From Ophiostoma sp. CBS 140.51 (Eukaryota > Ascomycota > Sordariomycetes > Ophiostomatales > Ophiostomataceae), in NCBI GenBank assembly GCA_029298735.1, contig JANSLP010000014.1, positions 212,114 through 276,113 of the forward strand: a DNA stretch of 64,000 bases, in the 5' to 3' direction. This document shows positions 11,501 to 21,375 of the stretch, one piece after another. A model generated the notes under the pieces. That model saw only the letters and a list, made by a program, of their open reading frames with translations, had not been told where the DNA came from and searched no databases. Made by a program: the position numbers and the translations under genes. Each line of letters starts with the position of its first letter. Position 1 is the first letter of the stretch.

Positions 11501-14500
11501 TTCTGCTGCCAGGCGCCTTCTCGTCTAACTCTGGCCCCCGCTTTTATGGAAGCACCGGAAGCAGCAAGAAGCTTGTCATTAACCGTGACATGCGCTCCGA
11601 TCTCTTCTCCACTCCTAGCAAGGTTAAAGATTCTGGAGGCGCCGACTCTTTCGCGGATGCTGGTCTCGGCAGCACCCGCAAGCTGACCAAGAGAGTGAGC
11701 TTTGACACGACCATTGCTAAGGACTCTGTTCCTGAGGCCGCCAACGGTAACAACGCTTCGGCCAGCGGCAGCGAGCCCGACATGGGCTACCTTCGCCCCC
11801 AGACTCGCTCGTCCAACGGCGCTAGCGGCTCCTCCAGCAACTCTGGCAACGGCAGCAGCAGCTCTGCACTGATCGTCTCGCCGGCGTCCAACGAGCCTGA
11901 GATGGAGCAGGTCACCGGCAAGGAGCTTGCTATTGTCCACGAGGAGGAGGCTTCGCCCGTGAGAGCCCGTTGCATCCCCAACAACTACCAGATCAACAGC
12001 AAGGAGCTCGGTAACTACTGGATGTCGCCCTCCAAGGAGGAGATTGAGCAGATGAATCGCGTCCAGCGCCAGCAGGTCGTCAACTTCACTGTCGGCCGCA
12101 CCAACGTCGGCCAGGTGCGTTTCCGCGTCCCTGTTGACCTGACAAAGATCAATCTAGACTCCATCATGGACGGCATTGTGACCCTGATCATCCGTTCTGC
12201 CACTGTCTACCCCGATGTCCAGACCAAGCCGCCTGTCGGCCAGGGTCTCAACGTCCCTGCTGAGATCCTCCTTCTCCACACTTGCCCTCGCAGCGGCCCT
12301 GATGCGCCGCCCGCCAAGATGAAGAAGCACATCACGCGCCTCAAGAGCATCCCTGACACCACTTTTGTCAGATACGACGAGCAGACCGCCGCCTGGGCCT
12401 TCCGGGTTGAGCACTTCACCACCTACGGTCTGGACGACGACGATGAGGATGACGAGACCGACGCCGAGACGACCCGCCTGTCTGCAGCAGCTGGCAGTGC
12501 CGCCCCTGCGCCTGCCTTCAACGCTGTGATTCCCTCGACTGAGCAGGTGAACGACGAGGATACCTTTGATTTTCGTCGCCGCAAACACGTCTCGGTTCCC
12601 GGCGCCTTTGACGACAGCCACGACATTATTGATGACGAGGACGAGGAAGGCGATGTGACTTTCCAGCAGTCTTTTTTATCTAATCGCTCCGCGGACATGA
12701 ACGCCCAGGCCGTGGTGCCCATCAGCACGATGGAGCACGACCACGACATGGAACAAGGCGAGGATAGTGAACTGTATGAGAACGAGGGCGAGGCGCCTTT
12801 TTCTCAGCAGCTCTATTCTGCCGCGGAGCTCGACGACAACAACAGCCTCGAACCCTACCCCTTTCTTCCCAACCTCCCGCCGGTTGTTCAAGAGACGCCT
12901 GCCGGCATCATGCGCGCTCGGCTCCGGGCCATCAAGGAGTCCAACACGCCCCTGAAGGTCCAGGTCGCCGACGGCGACAACTGGATGGAGATGCTGCAGA
13001 AGACGGTCAGCCCCCAGAAGCGTGACCGCGCTGCCCTCAAGGCTCTCGGCGAGCACGGTGCTCCCGAGAAGCTTGCTTTCAATGAGAGCATCGCCAACTT
13101 CGACAAAAAGGCTGCCGCCTCTACCACAGCGCGCGGCTTCAACGCGAACGACAACCGTGGCTTTGCCACCAGCATCGACCTCATGAACTCGCTCTTCGAA
13201 AAGGCCAAGGCCCCAACGACCCAGGTGCCCGAGACGATTGCTCCCGCCAAGGGCTTTGTGAAGGTCCGTGGTGCCCTCCTCGTCCAATAGACGATTTTTG
13301 GTCCCCCTTGTGCTGTTTTCTTACCCCTTCACACACACATACACATCTTCCTCATCGAAATCTTTTTGTTACCCTCATCACATCCCACACCTCCCTATGA
13401 TTATGCACATTGGCGTTGGAACCGTGTTTCGTTATTTGGCCTTTAACTTTCCAATTTAATGCTTGCATCTGCTGTGTACCTTACTTCGCATCGAAATACA
13501 AAATACTCAAAATCACAAAAAAAAAGTTCCCATTGACTAAATGTTGTTCTGTTTCTAGTGGCCCTACAAGAGAACCAACAAAGCTGTCGACGACGATGAC
13601 GCCTCCATGGACCCCACGGACCGCGCTTTCCACGACGCCGTGAGACCCATTTGGTCCACAGACGGAGCATGTATTGTCACCGAGGCACAGACCGACGACA
13701 CCGAGCCCTCTCTCAAGCGGATTCGCATCTACGATTCCATTGGCGCACAACTGACAGATGTACGTTGCAACCATGCGTCTCACCTATACACATGAAAATA
13801 TCTACAAAAAAAATGAAAACGAAAAAAAAAAAAAAACTAACCAAGACCCAGTACTCCTTGGAGGGTCTGTCAGATCACAAGGATGTCGTGGATGTCCAGG
13901 TCGCCGATGGTGTGCCGACCATTTCGACTCGCCGCATCCCCGAGATCAAGGCTTTTGCTGGTTTCTGCGAGCAGGCCAACCGTAGCCGGTCCGCTGGCGC
14001 CAGCAATCTGTCACAGCAGCTAGGCGCCTACGAGCAGTCAGTCTGGGAGCTTGCGAGTGTGCTCTTTGACCCCATTGACGAGAATGCCTCTACCTCGGGA
14101 GACCAGTCCCGCCAGCGCAGAGACAACCTGGCCAAATTCTGGGCACAGCTTGTCGAGGGCTCCTCGTCAGCCAAGTCCCTGGACCAGGCACAGTCGCTCG
14201 AGGAGAAAGCATTTCTCTACCTTGCCTCCCGCAAGGCTCCTGAGGCCTGTCGTGCTCTCGTCGATGGCAAGAACTTCAAGCTCGCCACGCTGGTGTCTCT
14301 GATCGGCACGGGCGACTCTTTCAAGAAGGACATGCGCGAGCAGATGGACGACTGGCAGCAGGGCGATGCCCTCTCCGAGTTCAGCGTCCCACTGCGGTCG
14401 ATCTACTCTTTGCTTGCCGGTAATGTCGCTGTTTGTGAGGGAAAGAAAGGCGGTGGTGTCGAGAACCGCATGAGCTCGGTCGTCCTGTCTAACTGGTTCG

Positions 14501-15798
14501 GTCTGGACTGGAAGCAGGCGTTTGGTCTCCGTCTCTGGTACGGCATTTCTGCCGGCGAGGGCATTGAGTCTGCTGTTGCCAAATATGTTGAGGATCTCGA
14601 GCAAGGCCGCGTGCCTGCACCTCGGCCATGGTACACAACACAGCGGGACATCACCGCTGCATGGGCCGACCCGCAGCGCGAGCTGCGCGAGGACCTGTTG
14701 TTTGGCCTGCTCAAGGTCGCTGCGGGCCTTGCCCGCCTCGAGGACGTACTGGAGCCCGAGAACTCACAGCCCTCGCCGTTCCGGTACCGGTTCTGCTGGC
14801 AAATCAACCAGGCCCTGTCGGGTGTTGAGAGCATCAGCCCTTCGGCCAAGCTGTCTACGGAGAAGGCCGACGCACTGTCTACATCCTACGCTTCAGAGGT
14901 CGTCTATCAGAACGACCGCTTTGCCACTGGTGCTAGCGATGGTACCTGGGTCCACGCCATCTGGGTGCTGTTGCATCTGTCAGACCGCAACTCACGGACG
15001 CACGCCGTCCAGGACGTTCTGGCGCGCCACACAGGCTCGCTGTTTGCTAACAATGGCGCTAAGTCGAACCTCTACGACAACCTGGTGGACGACCTAAAGA
15101 TCCCGGCACAATGGGTGTGGCAGGCTGCCGCGCTTTACTGGCGCAACGAGCAGAACCAGCCGGTGCTCGAGGCCGAGTGCCTCTTGCGCGCCTCGGCCTT
15201 TGCAGACGCGCACCGCATCTTTGTCAAGGAGCTGGCACCCAAGGGCATTGTCGAGCGCAACTACAGTGACATTGCCGAGATGCTGGAGAAGTTGCAGCCG
15301 CATCGCCAGCAAATCAAAGACTGGACGTTGGGCGGCGAGGTCTACAGCCGGTTCCTGGACCTGCTCACACTGCAGCGCGGCGGCACGCTTGGTGGCAGTG
15401 CTGGCGGCAACGCTGCACCGCGCACCCGTGGTCGCCAGCAACAGCAGGCCCGCGACGAGGCGGAACAGGCCTCTGCGCAGCTTATTAGTGTTGTGGAGGC
15501 TCTAGCATCCAGCCTGCCGGCCATGTACGACAACGCAGGCAATGCGCTGCCTACGGAGGTAGCAGCTATTACGGAAATGGCAGATGTGGTAGCCAAGGAG
15601 ACGATGGCACTGGCCAACAAGGGCAGAGTGAGTTACCCTGTTTACAAACTTAGTTTACTGCTGCAAACACAACTTGCTAACATTTTACAGATGGACTTGA
15701 CCAAGATTTCTCGTCTGCCTTTGACGGAGGACCGTCGTGTGCGCTACTCATCCGACCTTGCGTTTGCATACTACCGCGAGGTGATGAGTGCCCACTGA
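8557..15798 (+). CDS. NUP145: Nucleoporin Nup98-Nup96 precursor (Nup145/SONB type), self-cleaving
   Basis: Precursor of two nuclear-pore proteins: an FG/GLFG nucleoporin (Nup98/Nup145N) and a Y-complex scaffold subunit (Nup96/Nup145C). My model has six exons: 8557-8656, 9108-9209, 9416-13263, 13559-13759, 13852-15627 and 15691-15798, all in phase, giving 2044 residues. Residues 1-750 are GLFG/FG repeats, interrupted near 200-240 by a GLEBS-like Gle2/Rae1-binding segment (QNILFMDAYKKWSPEELRL). The autopeptidase domain is about 920-1068 and ends in EHFTTYGL, so cleavage is expected between F1068 and T1069. An acidic linker follows, then the Nup96 part, which starts its conserved block with WPYKRT at 1351 and runs to the stop. 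The donor of intron 3 (GTCCGT at 13264) is weak, but phase and the KGFVK-WPY junction support it. The last intron is 63 nt, open and in frame. Introns 1 and 2 are long for a fungus (451 and 206 nt). Confidence 0.93.
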
Positions 15799-16637
15799 GA
15801 GTGGTGAGAAGGAGAATTAAAATACCAAAAAAGGAAAAGAAAAGAAAAAAAGAAAGGAGAGAAAAACGGCACGGGAAAAGGCGGAACAGTCTGCAAGTGT
15901 ATTAAAATGGGAAAAGGATGGATGTGAGCAAGGGATTGTTTGTGCTGATCAGTGTCTTGGGGGAAGACTTGCTCGTGATGTATGGGCTTTTTTTGTTTTG
16001 ATTTGAAACCCGTTGAGCATTTGGTTTGACGTGACGTTTGGCGTGTGCTTTGTGTACGATCCCCCAGGCGGAGCGCGGTTGCGTTGCATGTACCCCCTTT
16101 TCTAACTTTCACTTTTTTTTTTCTTTAACTAGATAGAGCCCCGTAAAAGCTACTTTAATATTACGTTTTTGACACTTGACACTTGCATGGTCGAATGCTG
16201 CAGAATTTCACATGTGATATGCAACCTAACACAACGCAGTGCAGGACACCACAAGCTCAGGCTAAAGACTCGAAGATTTTTGGGCTCTTTTGAGCAGAAC
16301 TATGTCGTAATTGATGTAGGTATTATAGTCTATTTTCAAATGGCTATTTCCTAAAAAACAATGCAAAAATGGGTGACAGCTAGGAAACGACTACAGGATA
16401 ATGAAATCAGGACAAGATGCAGCATGAATAGGGTAACACAAACAAAGGAAAACCAATCTTCCTCATTCTCTTCACCGTCGTCAACTCTCGTCTTCCTGTC
16501 TTCTTCGCCTCTGTTTTTTTTCTGACTCGTCCTTCTCTTTACACACTCACTCCCTCTCTTCGCGCGGTATTTTGTTGTTTTGTTTTGCTTCGTTTTTAGG
16601 GTCAATATTGTACACGGGAAAATAGAACCGGCAGCAT
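15799..16637. other. Convergent spacer between NUP145 and PEX11
   Basis: The two genes point towards each other, so both 3' UTRs and terminators lie here. It opens with an A/G-rich run at 15815-15880 and becomes A/T-rich at 16120-16420. The stretch next to PEX11 (16450-16600) is T/C-rich on the + strand, that is, A/G-rich on the PEX11 sense strand. No coding sequence seen. Confidence 0.6.
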
Positions 16638-17369
16638 TTACGCCGTCTTCTTCCACTGGTTGTAGATACCAATGATACCCGAGGCGGTACCAGCCAGACC
16701 GACAACGCCGTCGTCAAAGTTGGTCCAGCCCAGGCTGCTCGTGGTGTTGGTCAGGTCGGCGGCGTCGCAAATCAGCTGGAGGTGGCTGGCCTGGCGCTCC
16801 TTGGCAATGCGCTTGCTCTCGACAACGCCCTCGCCGTCCTTGCGGTCAATGCGGGCCTCGCGCTCCTTGAGGCGGCGCAGGGTGAAGAGCTGCGCGAAGA
16901 CGGAGCACAGCAGACCCAGCGTCCAGAGGCGGGTCGAGTCGCGCTTGAGGCGGGTGGCGAGCGTGCGGTTAGTGAGCTTGCGCACGCCCAGGGTCTCGGG
17001 CAGCAAGACCAGCTCAATCGTAAGGTAGCTGGCGTAACTCAGCTGGCGGCCGACGGTAGCGTAGCGCAGCACGGGCGAGCCGACGGCGGCGGTCGACAGC
17101 TTGGGGTCCTGGGACGCGGCCACGGCGGACTTGAAGTGCTCCATGTTCTTGCCGGCCTGCAGCAGCTTGCGGGCCTTGCCGAGAACGCCCTTCAGGGCAG
17201 CCCAGGGCGCAACCTCGGCGGTCGTGGCATTTGTGCGCAGACGGTACCAGACGTAGAAGCGGGCGAAGTACTGGACAGTGCGCATCAGCTTGTCGCGGCC
17301 GACGGTCGTGGCGGCGAAGCGGAGATAGTGCGCCACCGTAGGGTGGAACACGAGTGCGTCGGCAACCAT
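16638..17369 (-). CDS. PEX11: Peroxisomal membrane protein PEX11
   Basis: PEX11 elongates and divides peroxisomes and is needed for growth on fatty acids. It is a single exon of 243 residues, the normal size for fungal PEX11. Visible features are the N-terminal amphipathic block with GRDKLMRTVQYFARF (24-38), the basic ARKLLQAGKNMEHF (66-79), a central hydrophobic stretch, and a C-terminal hydrophobic segment GLAGTASGIIGIY just before the basic end WKKTA. The frame stays open for 88 codons upstream of my start, but that extension is low-complexity sequence translated from the CT-rich leader, so ATG at 17369 is preferred. The gene is divergent from FBP1. Confidence 0.93.
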   Translation of the reverse strand: MVADALVFHPTVAHYLRFAATTVGRDKLMRTVQYFARFYVWYRLRTNATTAEVAPWAALKGVLGKARKLLQAGKNMEHFKSAVAASQDPKLSTAAVGSPVLRYATVGRQLSYASYLTIELVLLPETLGVRKLTNRTLATRLKRDSTRLWTLGLLCSVFAQLFTLRRLKEREARIDRKDGEGVVESKRIAKERQASHLQLICDAADLTNTTSSLGWTNFDDGVVGLAGTASGIIGIYNQWKKTA

Positions 17370-19170
17370 TGTGAAGGAGGAGGGTGTGTGGAGGAGAATG
17401 AAGGAGAGAGAAAAGAGGTCGAGGTTGAGGTTGAGATCGAGGACGATGTCGAAGGAGGTCGAAAAGGTGCGAGAGTCGTCGGAAGAAAAGGGACAATCGG
17501 CTAACAAGGTTGACGGGAAGAGGCGATAATGATGCTCCGGTTTAAGGTTGTGGAGGTAGAGACGAAATGCGGAGATAAAGGAAGAGAACAAAAGAAGAAG
17601 AAGAAAAGAAGAAAGGAGGAACAAGAGGAACAAGAGATGCCAAAAAGCGAGGCTGAGGTAAGATCAAGACAAGGAAGGAGGCTTGCGGGCTGTATTTAAT
17701 TTTAATGCGCACCTGCCCTACTAGTTTCGCTATGTTTTGCTGCTTCTGTCTTGCCTTGCGAGATCAATCACGAGGAAAGAGCGAACGAACCGATGGCGTG
17801 GTCTGGGGAAGCAGCGCGTGGGCGAGCTGGCGAGGTTGCCGGCTGGGTCTCATTGCTCATTGCTGGCTATTGCGCTTTGCCCCCCTTCCAATGAGCACAT
17901 GCCGAGGTTTGAACCGTCCGGTCTGGAGAAACAGACTCCGCCGGCACAACGTTAGCGAACAGCGGCAGCAGTTTTGGAGTCGAGCAGCCTAGGAATGGAC
18001 AATTAAAAGTGGAAATTCTCCGCAGAAAAATAGTTGCATCAGCGCCCGGAAAATCAGGCAATAAGTACGGATCACGTCTAATCGCAATGCATTTAAAGAA
18101 TATCACAATATACTATAAAGCGATTTCGGAAAAGCACGGCCTTTCCTCATTCTGACCCGCTCCTCCCCCGCGCCTTCTCGTCATGTCATGCACCAACAAG
18201 TCACGCACTTGCTCTGGTCAACTGACAAAGACCCAGCGGGAAAGAGCTCTTCTTCACTCCTGCATTCCGACTGGACCACCCCGCCGCAGAAAGCTCCCTC
18301 ATTTGAAACTTTACACCAGCTGTGCCTGTAGCTCCCAGGGCTGCGCTCTGGATCCAGCTCGGGCCAATGTGGGCTGCGGCACTTGCCAACCCGGGAAATC
18401 TTCTTTGCAGCCAGCAACACCCACCAAGATTGCCTTTGATTGCCCATTTGTGCCCGCATTCCCCTCGGCCGGGCGCCAATGCCCAGCGAGCTTCGCTGAT
18501 GTCTCTGTTACAGCATTCTTACATATGAGTTTCGTATTACCTATCTTGAGCAAGTAGCCATTGATCATCCGGGTATCTCTGGTTTGTTTAGCTCGACTCG
18601 GATCCCCAAGGGGCAATTGGCCTGTAAGAGCACGAGAAACGGGGGGCAATAGCCGGGGGAAGGCGCCACACGCTTTTTCGCGAGAGGGGGGAGGACGTCT
18701 CGTGCGCTGGAGAATGTTAGGAAGGAACGACCAGTGATAGGAAAGAGTATCCTTTCAAATGCTTTGTAAATGGCAAACGACGACGACAAATACCTCTCAT
18801 CATCTTGCCTCGTCTTGCCTCGAAAAACTGTGCTTCTACACCTTAAACAATTTCTGCGTAAATCCCGTCCACCTATCGTCTTGCGTGCTCACGTCAACTC
18901 GCTGTTCTCGTGCTCCAAGCCTCCTACTACCCGCCAAACCTCGTGGATACCCTGATGCCAGGAAAAACCACCAATCGTCGCGAGAAACCGTCTGTCGTCC
19001 GCTAGCCGTTCTCCGCAGTCCGACTAGGAAAGCGCCCAGCTTCCTTTTCGCCCCTGTTCTTTTGATTCTCGGTGCTCCACAGCCGAGCGCCGTTGCTGCG
19101 TGGCTGGCTCTGGCCCTACCTATTATCGGTTGTTCGTTCGTCGTTCTTGCCCAGTCCAGTCCCAGAACAA

Positions 19171-19176
19171 TATAAG
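19171..19176 (+). promoter_or_regulatory. Candidate TATA box of FBP1
   Basis: TATAAG in the context CAATATAAGAGG, about 330 bases before the FBP1 start codon. It is the clearest TATA-like element in the interval. Assignment is by position only. Confidence 0.4.
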
Positions 19177-19224
19177 AGGAGCCCCGGCCGTTTTCGTGAC
19201 TTTCCCGCGTGCCTACCCTTTTTG

Positions 19225-19323
19225 ATGTTGTTCCTGATCCAGACTTTGACGATACTTCACGAACACACGATATATACAGAAAGAGCCCTGCTACAGTCAG
19301 CTGCACCTGCCCTCTCCGTATAA
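19225..19323 (+). other. Possible upstream ORF in the FBP1 leader
   Basis: An ATG at 19225 opens a 32-codon frame ending in TAA at 19321-19323, about 180 bases before the FBP1 start. It would be on the mRNA only if transcription starts within about 50 bases of the TATA-like element at 19171. No conserved peptide is recognised. Confidence 0.25.
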
Positions 19324-19501
19324 ACCAACTACGCTCCTTCCAACACTACGTCATCCAAGACGATCAACACCCCTTTCCCCTCCATCCCACCTTCCCTTTG
19401 CTCCTTGAACAAAAGGAACAGCTCTTTCTCGTGAGCTTCGTTTCTTCTCTTATTTTCCCCTTCGACTTCCACTTCACATTCTCAAACCCCCGACATACAC
19501 C

Positions 19502-20677
19502 ATGGGTGTCACCGACGACAGCGGCGTTATGCCGGAGCAGATCAACTACAACATTGTGACCCTCACCCGCTTCCTGACTGAGGAGCAGAACAAGCACTCC
19601 GAGGCTACTGGCGATTTCACGTAAGTTTTGCTATTCCGATTTCCCTTCTTTTTGGTTGATCTCTCGCCGTTCAGCTACCAGCCTTCTCCCTTTCCCCGTA
19701 TCCGAACTGCCCCTCACTAACACCAATATGCCTACAGACTCCTGTGCCACGCTCTGCAGTTCTCCTTCAAGTCTATTGCCTACTACATCCGCCGTGCCAC
19801 CTTGATCAACCTGACGGGTCTGGCCGGTTCGTCCAACACTACTGGTGACGACCAGAAGAAGCTCGATGTCATTTCCAACGACCTGTTCATCGAGGTTATG
19901 CGCTCGTCCGGCCGCTGCTCCCTGCTGGTGTCTGAGGAGGAGGAGAACATCATCTTCTTCTCCGGCGCCAACTCGGCCGACAGCAAGTCCAGCGAGCACG
20001 CACGCTACGCTGTTGCTTGCGACCCCATCGACGGTAGCTCCAACCTCGACGCCGGTGTCTCTGTCGGCACCATCTTTGCTATTCACAAACTGGCCGAGGG
20101 CTCGACTGGTGAGGCTGCAGACATCCTGAAGCCCGGTACCGAGCTGGTCGCCGCCGGTTTCACAATGTACGGTGCCTCTGCACAGCTCGTCATCACCATG
20201 AAGGGCGGCAGCGTCAACGGCTTCACCCTCGACAACGGCCTCGGCGAGTTCATCCTTACCCACCCCGACATGCGCCTGCCCAAGAAGCGCGCCATCTACT
20301 CAGTTAACGAGGGTAACTCGCTCTACTGGGACGACCGCGTCAAGTCCTACTTCAACTCCCTCAAGGAGGCCCAGCCTGACAACGGCAAGCCCTACAGCTC
20401 GCGTTACATTGGCAGCATGGTCGCCGATGCCTACCGCACACTGCTTTACGGTGGCATTTTTGCCTACCCCGCCGACTCCAAGAGCCCCAAGGGCAAGCTC
20501 CGTATTCTGTACGAATGCGCCCCCATGGCCATGGTCTTTGAGAACGCCGGCGGCCAGGCCGTCAACTCGAAGATGGAGCGCATGCTCGAGGTTGTGCCTG
20601 AACACATCCACGACAAGTCCGGCATCTTCATGGGCAGCTACGACGAGGTTGAGAAGGTTAAGTCGTTCCACAAGTAG
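19502..20677 (+). CDS. FBP1: Fructose-1,6-bisphosphatase
   Basis: Cytosolic gluconeogenic enzyme that hydrolyses fructose 1,6-bisphosphate to fructose 6-phosphate and phosphate. Exons 19502-19620 and 19738-20677 give 352 residues, the usual family length. The intron is 117 nt with a GTAAGT donor, and its phase restores GDFTLLCHALQFSFK, a conserved FBPase block. The metal- and substrate-binding signature DPIDGSSNLDAG begins at D135; IRRATLINLTGLAG lies upstream of it, and the C-terminal NAGGQA block is present. The first ATG has a strong context (CACCATGG). A second in-frame ATG at codon 10 is followed directly by proline (M10-P11). The yeast enzyme begins Met-Pro, which serves as the GID-pathway degron after Met removal; here residue 2 is Gly. 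Confidence 0.97.
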
Positions 20678-21375
20678 GCGCTTATTTTTTGGATATATTT
20701 TGGATAATGTTCTATTGCATCATTTTTTTTCATTTTTTTTTTCATTGGATTTTTTGGCTATCCATTCTCGAGAGCACCAATTATTATGTATTTTGATGAC
20801 GATATAAAGAAAAATGGATATTAGACCCATGATTTCTCCAACCTGCTTAGGAGCCCTTTGCTTTGCTCTTCCCATTTCTCCAATTGTGCATTTGGATTTT
20901 CCGGTCCATGTTTTTCTTTTACTCGTCCTCGTTGCGTTTTCAATTGTCCCACAGACTGTCGAGATGTCGGCTCTCCGTCGGGAATATGGTCGCAACCAAT
21001 TTGCAGCACGGCCATTGGTCCCTTGCCAGATTAACACCAGCTTGGCTGCCGTCCCTGTCTCGCCCAATAGCAGATCAGATCACGAACAACCTTCCCATTT
21101 TGGCTGGGGTCTTGGAGTAACGGGCTTTGCCTCTCCTCACCCCCTTTCCCCAGCCGCGTCTTATTCAAAATGCAATGTTCGGAGTAAAAATGCAACGACG
21201 GTGAGGAGAAGGGAAATCTCGTGTTTTTCGGACGAGGTTTTTGCGTCGACATTCGTCTTGTCATGATTTTGCCTTTCGCATTCCCCGTTGCCTTTTTTCT
21301 TTTTCCGAGTCTTTTTTTAACTTCGAATCGGACAACCGTTTATTATCATCCGACCTCTCCACACCGCACTCCACC
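20678..21375. other. Intergenic: FBP1 3' flank and P450 promoter
   Basis: The FBP1 3' end is T-rich (20685-20760). The rest should hold the P450 promoter, with a T/C-rich block at 21250-21370 before the start codon. No other gene seen. Confidence 0.5.

Larger units (their letters stand above)
17370..19501. promoter_or_regulatory. Divergent PEX11-FBP1 intergenic region
   Basis: About 2.1 kb separates the two start codons. The CT-rich leader of PEX11 (read on the - strand) occupies about 17380-17640, and that of FBP1 about 19360-19500. Two CCTCGG hexamers, the core bound by the fatty-acid regulators FarA/FarB in Aspergillus, occur at 17902-17907 (reverse orientation) and 18463-18468. About one is expected by chance on both strands in this length, so this is weak. 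No coding sequence is convincing in between. Confidence 0.45.

Noticed and set aside
17370..17633. N-terminal extension of PEX11 by 88 codons
   Set aside because: It is a translated CT-rich leader (Leu/Phe/Ser runs) and would displace the conserved PEX11 N-terminus.
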